41,081 nucleotides of DNA, from contig NZ_BAFT02000046.1 in the NCBI RefSeq assembly GCF_000308475.2, forward strand, positions 1 to 41,081, written 5' to 3'. The notes below the pieces were generated by a model. It was not told where the DNA came from. It worked only from the letters and a program-made list of their open reading frames with translations, and did not search any database. Position 1 is the first letter of the stretch. The number at the start of each line of letters is the position of its first letter. Shown piece by piece: positions 23,340-32,455 of this stretch. Source of the DNA: Nocardia brasiliensis NBRC 14402. GTDB taxonomy: Bacteria > Actinomycetota > Actinomycetes > Mycobacteriales > Mycobacteriaceae. The translations under genes and the position numbers were made by a program.

Positions 23340-25282
23340 CGCCCGGTCGGCACCGGCGTCAGTTCCGCCAGCTCACGCTGAACCACCCGGTCGTGCTCGG
23401 CGGCCGCCGCCGCGGCTCGTTTCGGCGACCAGTGCCCGGCCATCAGGAAAACGAACGGCAGGAACGCGACCTGTGCGAGCAGGCAGATCCACCACCAGCG
23501 GGCCCACTGCTCCGGCGAATCGTCCTTGGCCTGCTGCACCTCTTTCCCGTGCGCGGCCAGGTACGCCTGGTCGGCGGCGGGGATGGTGCCGACCGTCTCC
23601 AGCTGTGCCCGTGCTTGGTTCAGCTTCGGGCCTACGGCGGTCGCGCCGGCCAGTTCGGCGGGCGGGATCTGCTGGACCGCGGTGAGCCGGGCGATCGCCT
23701 GATCCGGCGGGATACCGAACTTCCGTGCGACCTGACCCACCGCCGCGAGTCCCGCGTTGGCGTCGGCGGGGTTCGCGGCGAGCGCCGCCTGGGTGGCGGG
23801 TTCGATCGCCTGCAACGTCGCCAGTTCGTCCGGGTAGCGGGCGTTGAGCGTGAACGCCGCCTGGATCTCGGCGGGCGTGACCCCGGTCAGCTTCGTCAGC
23901 GCCGCCAGCTGAGCCGCCTGGTCGTTCGGATCTTTGCCCAGCACCGCCAGGGTTTCCGGCCCCACCTGCTGGATCGTGGCCAGCTGGGCACCGTAGCGCG
24001 TCTGTATCTCGTGCAACCGCGGACCGTGGTTGACCAGCGGCCCCGCCGCGTTCACCACCACGAGCAGCCCGAACAGCACCACGGTGACCACGCCGCGCAG
24101 CATCCCGCCCCACACCGCGAGACCCACCGCGGTCGCCGCGGGATTGCGCTGCTCGACCGTCTCGGTGAAGCTCGCCATCCAGGTGGAGTAGGCGATGCCC
24201 GTCCCGATCGCGATGAGGGCGAACACCCAGGCGAAGGTGTAATAGCCGGTGTCCGGGTCGTCGGTGTACCCGATGAACAGGTACATGCCGACGATGCTGA
24301 GCACCGCGCCGACGATCATGAACGGCTTACGCACCTTGAGGTAGTCCGAGGCGAGCCCGGCCAGCACCAGCGCCACCGCGTTGGCGGTCCAGTACCAGTT
24401 GCCCAGCGCGTTCGCCTTGGCCGGGCTGAAGCCGAAATTGGTCGCCATATAGACGGTCAGGAACGACACGATCGTGTAGAAGAACGCCAGGAACAGGCTG
24501 ATCCCGAACGCCGAGCCGACGATGTCCAGGTGCAGCATCTGGCGCCACTGCCCCTGCTCGAGCTTGCGCACGTCCAAACCGCGCGCCCGCGCCTCGATGA
24601 GCGCCCGGTCGCGCAGCGAGACCATGATCTGGTCGCGCAACGGCGGGCTGAGCTCACGCAGGCCGATCACCGCGAACACCGCGATGACGAGACAGATCAC
24701 GCCGCAGAGCCGGTAGTGATACTGCCAGTCGGGGTGCGCGTCGAGCGTCCTGGTGGAGATGCCGGTGGTGACCAGCGCGCCGATCACCGGGCCGAGGGTC
24801 CAGAAGCCCATCGCCGAGGCCCGGCCGAGCTGCGGCGAGAAGTCGCGGATGAGTGCGGGCGTGGCCACCAGCACCGCGCCCTCGACGATGCTCACCACGC
24901 AGTAGACGAAGAGGTACTGCTCCTTCGTCGTGGTCGCGGGCACCGCGAACAGCGTCAGCAGCGAGCAGATCACCACGCCGTACGCGACGATGTTCGCGCG
25001 CCCCCAGCGGTCGAGCACCCCGGCCAGCACCGAGGCCACGGCGCCGAAGGCCGCGCCGATGATGAAGATCCAGACAAAGTAGGCGAACGACAGCTCGAAG
25101 TAGGCGATCAGTTCGTTGCCCACCGCGCCGGTGACGAACAACTGGTAGTAGAGCGCGATCGAGGTGACGACGACGACCGTCAGGTACCAGGAGCGGGCTG
25201 GGGTGTCGGGGTAGTGCGGTAGCTTGCGCTGCCACAGCCCGGTGAGAAGCGTCGGTGGGGCTGCGGTCGGGGTCGAACTCAT
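23336..25282 (-). CDS. MFS transporter with a large C-terminal extracytoplasmic insert
   Basis: 648 residues from the ATG at 25282; the open frame extends 33 codons further without support. Residues 30-410 have about 11 membrane helices with MFS motifs (GVLDRWGRANIV, FSPQLGRASAMGF). Between the penultimate and last helix there is an insert of about 175 residues (roughly 412-586), unlike ordinary MFS proteins of 400-480 residues. The insert is Ala/Gln-rich and helical, with recurring L-A-x-L/I-Q-x-(I/V)-x-P units (LATIQQVGPETLAVL, LATLQAIEPATQAAL, LTAVQQIPPAELAGA). A last helix (WWWICLLAQVAFLPFVFL) and a charged tail follow. The substrate is unknown. A hairpin or operator lies directly upstream. 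Confidence 0.85.
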   Translation of the reverse strand: MSSTPTAAPPTLLTGLWQRKLPHYPDTPARSWYLTVVVVTSIALYYQLFVTGAVGNELIAYFELSFAYFVWIFIIGAAFGAVASVLAGVLDRWGRANIVAYGVVICSLLTLFAVPATTTKEQYLFVYCVVSIVEGAVLVATPALIRDFSPQLGRASAMGFWTLGPVIGALVTTGISTRTLDAHPDWQYHYRLCGVICLVIAVFAVIGLRELSPPLRDQIMVSLRDRALIEARARGLDVRKLEQGQWRQMLHLDIVGSAFGISLFLAFFYTIVSFLTVYMATNFGFSPAKANALGNWYWTANAVALVLAGLASDYLKVRKPFMIVGAVLSIVGMYLFIGYTDDPDTGYYTFAWVFALIAIGTGIAYSTWMASFTETVEQRNPAATAVGLAVWGGMLRGVVTVVLFGLLVVVNAAGPLVNHGPRLHEIQTRYGAQLATIQQVGPETLAVLGKDPNDQAAQLAALTKLTGVTPAEIQAAFTLNARYPDELATLQAIEPATQAALAANPADANAGLAAVGQVARKFGIPPDQAIARLTAVQQIPPAELAGATAVGPKLNQARAQLETVGTIPAADQAYLAAHGKEVQQAKDDSPEQWARWWWICLLAQVAFLPFVFLMAGHWSPKRAAAAAAEHDRVVQRELAELTPVPTGR

Positions 25283-25310
25283 GGTCGAGATGCCTTTCTG
25301 ACCACGGCAT

Positions 25311-25342
25311 CTCGGCTGGATCCACGACGATCCAGCACCGAG
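25311..25342. promoter_or_regulatory. Inverted repeat ahead of the MFS gene
   Basis: GCTGGATC (25315-25322) and GATCCAGC (25329-25336) are perfect inverted repeats with a 6-base spacer. The outer CTCG/CGAG bases extend the stem to 12 bp with one bulged A. It lies 29-60 bases before the start codon, so it is either an operator or a structure in the leader mRNA. Confidence 0.5.
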
Positions 25343-25364
25343 AGAGCCGGGTGGCAACAGGGTA

Positions 25365-25378
25365 GTGATGGGTATCAC
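25365..25378. promoter_or_regulatory. Short GTGAT/ATCAC dyad upstream of the MFS gene
   Basis: GTGAT (25365-25369) and ATCAC (25374-25378) are separated by GGGT. The size and spacing fit a regulator half-site pair. It lies about 85 bases before the MFS start. The rest of the 25283-25597 gap holds only the Rpf terminator. Confidence 0.3.
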
Positions 25379-25560
25379 CACGCGCAGGCATTTCCCGGCC
25401 CGAGACCGAAACGTGTTCTAGTTCCGAAAGATGGGACGAAATATCTGAATACTCGCTGCGCACACCCGCATTCGGCGGCACGCGAAACAGCGCAGCTCCA
25501 TGGATATCACCGGAAAACTCGACGCCTTCCACCGGTGACGCAATCGCCCCGAAATAGCCC

Positions 25561-25589
25561 GGCGCCTACCGCGTTTCGCGGCAGGCGCC
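25561..25589 (-). terminator. Terminator of the rpf-like gene
   Basis: GGCGCCT (25561-25567) with AGGCGCC (25583-25589) and CCGCG with CGCGG form a 12-bp stem with one internal mismatch and a TTT loop. It starts 9 bases beyond the stop of the minus-strand rpf gene. T-rich sequence is absent, as usual in this genome. Confidence 0.7.
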
Positions 25590-25597
25590 GATCGGCG

Positions 25598-26160
<563 letters not shown>

Positions 26161-26206
26161 GAGCAGCCGGAAAGGGTTATACGAGCGTTCAGTTATCGTT
26201 ACGTTA

Positions 26207-26222
26207 TGTGCCCGAGATCACA
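26207..26222. promoter_or_regulatory. CRP/GlxR-like site upstream of the rpf gene
   Basis: The 16-base sequence TGTGCCCGAGATCACA has the CRP/GlxR form TGTGA-N6-TCACA with one mismatch. Rpf genes are known CRP or GlxR targets in mycobacteria and corynebacteria. It could act on rpf or on the gene ending at 26295. Confidence 0.35.
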
Positions 26223-26294
26223 GCGAAATTGTGTTTCCGCTCGCAACGTCCGGTGCCGAGTCCCGGTCAGCGGGACGCCGCCACGCCGACGTCC

Positions 26295-26762
26295 CTACTT
26301 GCCGTGGGCGCGCAACTGGTAGAGACCTTCGGTTTCCGCGACGACCACGCCCGCGGCGTCGGTGACCACGGCCCGCAGCGTGAAGTCGGACTTCCCGTTC
26401 GCGGCGGCCTCGGCCTCGATCCGGGCGATCTCCGCGTCGGACAGCGTCGCCTCGGCGCGCACATCGGTCTTGGCCGGCTTGCGGAAGTACACGTGCAGGT
26501 CCTTCACCAGCGGGTAGTACGCGGAATTGTCGAAGGTCGCGATGGCGATCGCGCCGCCGAGGATCTCCGCGACCGTGAACAGCACCCCCGCGTACATCGC
26601 CCCGAAGTGGTTGCCGTTGCCCTCGACCGGCACCGTCGTCGCCGCGAAGCCGCGGCGCACCTCGGCCGCCGTGATCCCCATCCGGTGCGCGACCGGAATG
26701 GTGAATTCCAGTGCTCCGTTGATGATTTCGGTGAACGGCGGGGTCGCCACCTCGTCGGTCAT
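26295..26762 (-). CDS. PaaI/YiiD-type hotdog thioesterase
   Basis: 155 residues with a single hotdog domain. The central helix HFGAMYAGVLFTVAEILGG and the strand KDLHVYFRKPAKTDV are typical of YiiD-C/DUF4442-like thioesterases acting on acyl-CoA or acyl-ACP. Starts at ATG 26762. It is transcribed in the same direction as rpf, 367 bases upstream of it. The specific substrate cannot be deduced. Confidence 0.75.
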   Translation of the reverse strand: MTDEVATPPFTEIINGALEFTIPVAHRMGITAAEVRRGFAATTVPVEGNGNHFGAMYAGVLFTVAEILGGAIAIATFDNSAYYPLVKDLHVYFRKPAKTDVRAEATLSDAEIARIEAEAAANGKSDFTLRAVVTDAAGVVVAETEGLYQLRAHGK

Positions 26763-26907
26763 ATCGCACCAGTCCCTTCACACGCCGGGCGCGACGCACC
26801 TGGTCGCCGCCCATCCGGCCTCAGCAAAGGGTAAACCGGACCTGGCGCGCCACCGTCACCGACATCGCCGCCGATTTCCGGTCCGCCGAGGCATACTGCG
26901 CTGTGCC

Positions 26908-27015
26908 ATGGGCATACCGCACGAGTCGCCGCCGCGACCGGCGGGCGACGCCCCAGGCCGCCGCGGCCGGAAACGGTTCATCACCGGCGCACCCGTCGGG
27001 AAAGGGAGACCATGA
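26908..27015 (+). CDS. Possible leader peptide ahead of the secreted beta-propeller gene
   Basis: A 35-codon frame starts at ATG 26908. It begins 10 bases after a -10-like CATACT (26892-26897), as in leaderless transcripts, and its TGA overlaps the ATG of the next gene (ATGA). The peptide is Pro/Gly/Arg-rich (MGIPHESPPRPAGDAPGRR...) and resembles no family. It may be a chance frame. Translational coupling is the only argument for it. Confidence 0.25.
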   Translation: MGIPHESPPRPAGDAPGRRGRKRFITGAPVGKGRP

Positions 27016-27959
27016 CTGAACTGCGCAAGGCAGCAACGGTATTGGCGGCGTTGGCGTTCGCGACGGTGTCCGCCGTGGCCGCGCCCGCGGCCCAGGCCGC
27101 ACCGGTGTGCGCGGGCGCCGGGCAACCGACCGTTCCCGTCGCGGCGCTGCCCGGCGCGCTGGAGGGGCTGACCGTCGACGCGCGCGGCCGGGCATACACC
27201 ACCGACCTGGCGACCGGCCGGGTCTACCGGATCGACGCCCCGGGTGCGGTCCCGGTGCCGATCGCGACCGTGCCGAGCGGCGGCGGGGGCGCGCTGGCCT
27301 GGACGCCGGAAGGCACACTGCTCGTCGGCTACGGTGCGGACGCCCGCGTGTTCGCGGGCGACGCGCTGCGGCACGCGGGCATCGTCGAACTCGATCCGGA
27401 CACCGGCGCGCTCACCCCGTTCGCGGCCGGGCTCAGCGCGGCCAACGGCATGGACGTCGCGCAGGACGGAACGGTTTATGCCACCAACGATTTCGGTGCG
27501 CTGATCGGCCGGGTGTATCCGAACCGCGTGGTGCAGGCCGATTGGGCGGCGTTCCCGAGTGCGAACGGCGCGGTGCTCGGCAGGGACGACGAATACCTGT
27601 ATGTGGGAAGGACATTCGCCAACCCGGGAGTGAGCCGGATTCCGACGGCGAACCCGGGCGCACCCCAGTCGCTGCTCGACCTGGGCGGCGCCGACGCGCT
27701 CGCCGCGCCGGACGGGCTGACCTTGGATTCGCTGGACCGGCCGGTGGTTCCGCTGAACACCGCGGGACAGGTGATCCGGATCGACGCGCCGAATCAATAC
27801 TGCGTGCTCGCCGGCGGCAATCCGCTGACCAGTGTGCTCACCTACGGTCGCGGCCCGACCGGCTTCTCGGCGGGCCGGCTGTTCGGCGCCACGTTCACCG
27901 GCGTGATCTACGAGATCCCCGGCGGTTTCGACCCGGACGCCACTACCGCCACCCCCTGA
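27012..27959 (+). CDS. Secreted SMP-30/gluconolactonase-like beta-propeller protein
   Basis: 315 residues. An N-terminal Sec signal (hydrophobic VLAALAFATVSAVA, cleavage near AQAAP, residue 30) precedes repeated propeller blades with the SMP-30/strictosidine-synthase pattern: LEGLTVDARGRAYTTDLATGRVYRID, GALAWTPEGTLLVGYG, AANGMDVAQDGTVYATND and a last APDGLTLDSLDRPVVPLN. Two cysteines (about 34 and 263) could form a disulfide. The family includes lactonases and sugar-acid or lipid hydrolases, but the catalytic residues cannot be assigned. Ribosome site GGGAAAGGGAG just before the ATG. The gene downstream encodes an exported sugar hydrolase, so both may act outside the cell. Confidence 0.78.
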   Translation: MTELRKAATVLAALAFATVSAVAAPAAQAAPVCAGAGQPTVPVAALPGALEGLTVDARGRAYTTDLATGRVYRIDAPGAVPVPIATVPSGGGGALAWTPEGTLLVGYGADARVFAGDALRHAGIVELDPDTGALTPFAAGLSAANGMDVAQDGTVYATNDFGALIGRVYPNRVVQADWAAFPSANGAVLGRDDEYLYVGRTFANPGVSRIPTANPGAPQSLLDLGGADALAAPDGLTLDSLDRPVVPLNTAGQVIRIDAPNQYCVLAGGNPLTSVLTYGRGPTGFSAGRLFGATFTGVIYEIPGGFDPDATTATP

Positions 27960-28073
27960 CCGCCGTATGACCAGAGCCGCGACGACTGCTGCCCGAACGC
28001 GACGCCGGACATAGGATGAACCCCGTATCGCCGAGCACCACACGATCGTCCATGCAGCACATGGAGGTACGGT

Positions 28074-30770
28074 TTGGCTTCGCGCACCAGGTTCTTGATC
28101 GGCACCGCGTTCGTCGCCGCAGTGATTCTCGTGGCCTGCGGTGTGCTCTACGCCGTCCGGCACACCGGCGAGGCCGACGCCGCGCACGTGTGCCCCGAGG
28201 ACGCCGCCTCGTCCGATCCCGGCTGGATGTCCTCGAACACCGACGTGGACGCCGCGTTCGACCAGCATCCGTTCGTCGGCAACGGCTATCTCGGGCTGCG
28301 TGTCCCGCCCCGCGGCACCGGCTACGCGCTCACCGGTGAGCCGTCCGGCTGGCCGCTGTACACGCCGCGCTACGACGGCGCCTTCGTGGCCGGGTTGTAC
28401 GGGCACACACCGGGTCTGGCCGACGATCGGGAAGTCGCCGCGGCGATCCCGAACTGGTCCACGCTCACCGTCGGCGCCGGCGACGACACGTTCTCCACCG
28501 CGACGCCCGCCGCGCAGATCACGAAGTTCGCGCAGACCCGCTACCTGCGCTGCGGACTGGTGCGCACGACGCTCACCTGGACCGGCCGCGACGGCAAGGC
28601 CACCGACCTGGTGTACGAGGTGCTCGCCGACCGCGCCGACCAGCATGTCGGCGCGGTCCACCTGACCGTGGTGCCGCACTGGTCCGGCGAACTCACCGTG
28701 ACCGACCGCCTCGACGGCGCCGGAGCGCGCAGGCTCACCCCCGTCGACGCCGGCGCGCGCGGCGACGGGATCGGCGTCGGTTTCCGCACCGAGGGCACCG
28801 GCGTGCCCGGCGAGGTCGCCTCGGTGTTGCGCACCGGACATCCCGTACAGCCCGGACCGGCCCGTGAACTCACCGCGGAACAGCAGAGCAGGTTCCCGGT
28901 CGAAGCCGGGAAGTCTTATGCAATAACCAAATTCGTCGGCGTCGACACCCAGCTCACCGCGCCCGAGCCCGCCGCCGCGGCGCGCGCCGCCGCACGCCGT
29001 GCCGCGGACCGGGGCTGGCCGCAGCTGCTGGCCGGTACGGCCGCGATCTGGCGCGCGCTGTGGCGCGGCGATATCGAGACACCCGACGCCCCCGAGTTGC
29101 AGAACTGGGTGCGCGGCGCGCTCTATTCGCTGTACGCCGGCACCAATCCCGAACAGGACAACAGCCTTTCACCGGTCGGGCTGAGCAGCGACAACTACGC
29201 GGGCGCGGTGTTCTGGGACGCCGATATCTGGATGTTCCCGGCCCTGCTGCAATTCGCGCCCGAACTCGCGAGATCCGTGGTGGAGTACCGCTACAAGACG
29301 CTGCCCGCCGCGCAGGCCAACGCCGCGCAGCTCGGCCTGCGCGGCGCGTTCTACCCCTGGACCAGTGCGAGCCGGGGCGCGCTGGCCGAATGCCACAGCT
29401 GGGATCCGCCGCACTGCCTGACCCAGATCCACCTGCAGGGCGATATCTCGCTCGCGGCCTGGCAGTATTACCTGGCCACCGCCGACACCGGGTATCTGCG
29501 CGAGCGCGGCTGGCCGATCATGCGAAACCTCGCCGAGTTCTGGGCTTCCCGGGTGACACCGAACGATGACGGCAGCTATTCGATCGAAAACGTCGCGGGC
29601 CCGGACGAATACAGCAACGGCGTGCGCGACGGCGCCTACACCAACGCGGTAGCCGCACTGGCGCTGCGCAATGCGACCAGCGCCGCGCAGCTCGTCGGCG
29701 CGCCCGCCCCGCCCCAATGGGTCGCCATCGCCGATCGGCTGCGCATGCCGTTCGACGCCGAACGGCAGATCTTCGCCCAGTACGACGGCTACGCGGGCAC
29801 ACCGATCAAACAGGCGGATACCGTCCTGCTCGTCTACCCGCTCGAATGGCCTATGCCGCCGGAGGTTTCGGCCAGGACCTTGGAGTACTACGCCGAGCAC
29901 ACCGATCCCGACGGCCCCGCGATGACCGATTCGGTGCACGCCATCGACGCCGCGACCATCGGTACGCCCGGCTGCACCACCAACACCTACCTCGAACGCG
30001 CCGTGCGCCCGTTCATGCGCGCGCCGTTCGGGCAGTTCGCCGAGGCTCGCGGCAACAAGGTAGGGGTCAAGGATGCGCTGGCGGGTGCGCCCGCCTTCAC
30101 TTTCGTCACGGCCGCGGGCGGTTTCCTGCAGACCTTTACCAATGGTTTGCTCGGCCTGCGCCAGCGCGCCGATGAGATACGGGTCGATCCGATGCTGCCG
30201 CCGGAGCTGAGCTCCGGCCTGCAGCTGCACGGAATGCGCTGGCAGGGCCGGACTTTCGACGCCGAACTGGGGCCGGACCAGACCAGGATCATCTTGAAAG
30301 ACGGTGCGGCCGTGCAGGTCCGGACGCCGACCGGCGTGGCGACGGTCAGCCGGGACGAGCCGCTGACCCTGCCGACCCGCCGCCCGGACCGCACTCCCAC
30401 CGACAACCTCGCCCGCTGCAAATCCGTCACGGCGAGCGCCGAGGAACCGGGGCGCTACGCCGACGCCGCGGTCGACGGCAGCGTCGGCACCGGCTGGGCG
30501 CCGGGCGCCGGACCGGCCACCTACACCGTCGACCTCGGCACCGGCACATCGGTCGGCCGGATACTTCCGCGCTGGTCCGGCCCGGCCCCGGCGGCCACCT
30601 TCGAGGCCTCGCCGGACAATCACACGTGGACCGCGGTCGACCTCGATCCCGCCACCGGTGCGCCCACCCGCCCGCTCACGGCCCGCTACCTGCGCCTGAC
30701 CCTGTCCGCCTCGGACCCGGCCGCCCGGCCGGACCTGCGCGAGCTCGAGATCTACGCCGCACAACGGTGA
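28074..30770 (+). CDS. Exported GH65 glycosidase/phosphorylase (acid-trehalase-like) with a C-terminal F5/8-type C domain
   Basis: 898 residues starting at a TTG with GGAGG 6 bases before it. The N-terminus is an uncleaved-anchor-like or signal segment (FLIGTAFVAAVILVACGVLYAV, residues 7-28). The GH65 layout follows: an N-terminal beta-sandwich (about 40-320), then an (alpha/alpha)6 barrel with FWDADIWMFPALL and the catalytic motif GPDEY at residues 509-513, where Glu512 is the general acid. Residues 775-895 form a discoidin/CBM32-like module (NLARCKSVTASAEE, DGSVGTGW, ARYLRLTLSASDP). Such proteins include acid trehalases (Ath1-like) and kojibiose-type phosphorylases. Location outside the cell favours hydrolysis, for example of mycolate-linked or free trehalose (inference). 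Confidence 0.85.
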   Translation: MASRTRFLIGTAFVAAVILVACGVLYAVRHTGEADAAHVCPEDAASSDPGWMSSNTDVDAAFDQHPFVGNGYLGLRVPPRGTGYALTGEPSGWPLYTPRYDGAFVAGLYGHTPGLADDREVAAAIPNWSTLTVGAGDDTFSTATPAAQITKFAQTRYLRCGLVRTTLTWTGRDGKATDLVYEVLADRADQHVGAVHLTVVPHWSGELTVTDRLDGAGARRLTPVDAGARGDGIGVGFRTEGTGVPGEVASVLRTGHPVQPGPARELTAEQQSRFPVEAGKSYAITKFVGVDTQLTAPEPAAAARAAARRAADRGWPQLLAGTAAIWRALWRGDIETPDAPELQNWVRGALYSLYAGTNPEQDNSLSPVGLSSDNYAGAVFWDADIWMFPALLQFAPELARSVVEYRYKTLPAAQANAAQLGLRGAFYPWTSASRGALAECHSWDPPHCLTQIHLQGDISLAAWQYYLATADTGYLRERGWPIMRNLAEFWASRVTPNDDGSYSIENVAGPDEYSNGVRDGAYTNAVAALALRNATSAAQLVGAPAPPQWVAIADRLRMPFDAERQIFAQYDGYAGTPIKQADTVLLVYPLEWPMPPEVSARTLEYYAEHTDPDGPAMTDSVHAIDAATIGTPGCTTNTYLERAVRPFMRAPFGQFAEARGNKVGVKDALAGAPAFTFVTAAGGFLQTFTNGLLGLRQRADEIRVDPMLPPELSSGLQLHGMRWQGRTFDAELGPDQTRIILKDGAAVQVRTPTGVATVSRDEPLTLPTRRPDRTPTDNLARCKSVTASAEEPGRYADAAVDGSVGTGWAPGAGPATYTVDLGTGTSVGRILPRWSGPAPAATFEASPDNHTWTAVDLDPATGAPTRPLTARYLRLTLSASDPAARPDLRELEIYAAQR

Positions 30771-30823
30771 ACGGCGGCGCGTCCCTTCGGCTATCCAGCG
30801 GTTACCCGTAATAGTGGATCGCG

Positions 30824-32452
30824 ATGGCTACCGAGACAGACAAGACCTCGACCGCGCCGGATCTGCGGCTCATCGGCATCGGCGTCACCGCGGTGGTGGC
30901 GGCCGCCGGGTGGGCGGCCCTGGGCAAGGACAGTTTCGGCACCGCCTCCGAGACGGCACTGAACTGGGTGCTCGGCAACTTCGACTGGTTGTTCGTGGTG
31001 TCCGCCGACGTCTTCCTGGTGCTCTGCGTGGTGATCGCGGTCAGCCGGTTCGGCCGGATCCGGCTCGGTAAGGACGACGCCGAACCGGAATTCAGCAACC
31101 TCGCCTGGATCGCCATGATGTTCAGCGCGGGTATGGGCATCGGCCTGATGTTCTACGGAGTCGGTGAACCGCTCCAGCATTTCGTCGAGCCGCCGCCGTC
31201 CACCGGCATCGCGCCGCAGACCGCCGCCGCCGCCGGTACCGCCCTGCAGTATTCGCTGTTCCATTGGACGCTCACGCCGTGGGCGATCTACGGCATCGTC
31301 GGGCTCGCCCTGGCCTACGCGGGTTTCCGGAAGGGGCGCGGCAACCGGCTCTCCGCCGCGTTCGTCCCCCTGCTCGGTGCCCGCCGGGCCGCGGGCTGGG
31401 CCGGGCAGGCGATCGATCTGCTCGCGGTGTTCGCCACCGTGTTCGGCACCGCGACCAGCCTCGGGCTCGGCGCGCTCCAGGTCGCCAAGGGTTTGCAGCT
31501 CACCGCGAACGCGCCGGACACGGTGACCGTGCAGTTGATCATCATCGGCGCGCTGAGCGCCGCGTTCGTCCTGTCCGCCTTCTCCGGTCTGCACAAGGGC
31601 GTCAAGTGGTTGTCCACGGTGAACATCGCGCTGGCCGCGCTGCTCATGGTGTTCGTCTTCGTGCTCGGCCCGACCGTGTATGTGCTGGACAGCATTCCGT
31701 CGAGCATCGGCAACTATCTGACCAACCTGCTGCCGATGGCCACCAGGACCGGCGCCTACGCCGATTCGACCTGGCTCGGCAAATGGACGATCTTCTACTG
31801 GGCCTGGTGGTTGTCCTGGGCTCCGTTCGTCGGCACCTTCATCGCGCGGATCTCGCGCGGGCGCACCATCCGGGAATTCCTCATCGGGGTGCTGCTGGTG
31901 CCCAGCGGGGTCACCGTGGTGTGGTTCTGCATCATGGGCGGCAGCGCCATCCGGTTGAGCAGCACCGGCGTCGCCGATCTCACCGCCAACGCCGCCGACG
32001 CGGAGGCCTCGCTGTTCGACATGCTGAACGCGCTGCCCCTGGGCACGGTCACCTCCTGGGTGTCGATGATCCTGGTGATGACCTACTTCGTCACCAGCGC
32101 CGATTCCGCCTCGCTCGTCATGGGCTCGCTGACCAGCCGCGGGGCGCTCAATCCGCCGTCCTGGCTGGTGGTCACCTGGGGCATCCTGATGGCCGGGGTC
32201 GCCGCCGTGCTGCTCGTCGCGGGTGGCCTCGGCGCCTTGCAGACCGCCACGATCCTCGTGGCGCTCCCCTTCGTCCTGGTGATGCTCGCGCTGTGCTGGT
32301 CACTGCTGAAGGAACTCCGCGAGGACCCGGGTGCGGGGCCCGTCGGCCACCATCCGCTCTACGGACTCCGAGACGCGGTGCGCGCCATGGTCGGTGAGGC
32401 GATCAGCGAACGCGAGCCCGCCCGCAAGACCCGCCGCACGCCGCCACCCTGA
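30824..32452 (+). CDS. BCCT-family betaine/choline/carnitine transporter
   Basis: 542 residues with about 12 membrane helices. The BCCT landmarks are present: FSAGMGIGLMFYGVGEPL (Gly-rich helix 3), WTLTPWAIYGIVGLALAY (the substrate-site Trp region), and YWAWWLSWAPFVGTFIARISRGRTIREF, which is diagnostic for BCCT proteins. It imports quaternary ammonium compounds such as glycine betaine by Na+ or H+ symport for osmoprotection or nutrition. The C-terminal tail is short and charged, so osmosensing via the tail is not certain. ATG at 30824 has no clear ribosome site. The stop is 3 bases from the stop of the convergent regulator. Confidence 0.92.
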   Translation: MATETDKTSTAPDLRLIGIGVTAVVAAAGWAALGKDSFGTASETALNWVLGNFDWLFVVSADVFLVLCVVIAVSRFGRIRLGKDDAEPEFSNLAWIAMMFSAGMGIGLMFYGVGEPLQHFVEPPPSTGIAPQTAAAAGTALQYSLFHWTLTPWAIYGIVGLALAYAGFRKGRGNRLSAAFVPLLGARRAAGWAGQAIDLLAVFATVFGTATSLGLGALQVAKGLQLTANAPDTVTVQLIIIGALSAAFVLSAFSGLHKGVKWLSTVNIALAALLMVFVFVLGPTVYVLDSIPSSIGNYLTNLLPMATRTGAYADSTWLGKWTIFYWAWWLSWAPFVGTFIARISRGRTIREFLIGVLLVPSGVTVVWFCIMGGSAIRLSSTGVADLTANAADAEASLFDMLNALPLGTVTSWVSMILVMTYFVTSADSASLVMGSLTSRGALNPPSWLVVTWGILMAGVAAVLLVAGGLGALQTATILVALPFVLVMLALCWSLLKELREDPGAGPVGHHPLYGLRDAVRAMVGEAISEREPARKTRRTPPP

Positions 32453-32455
32453 CCC

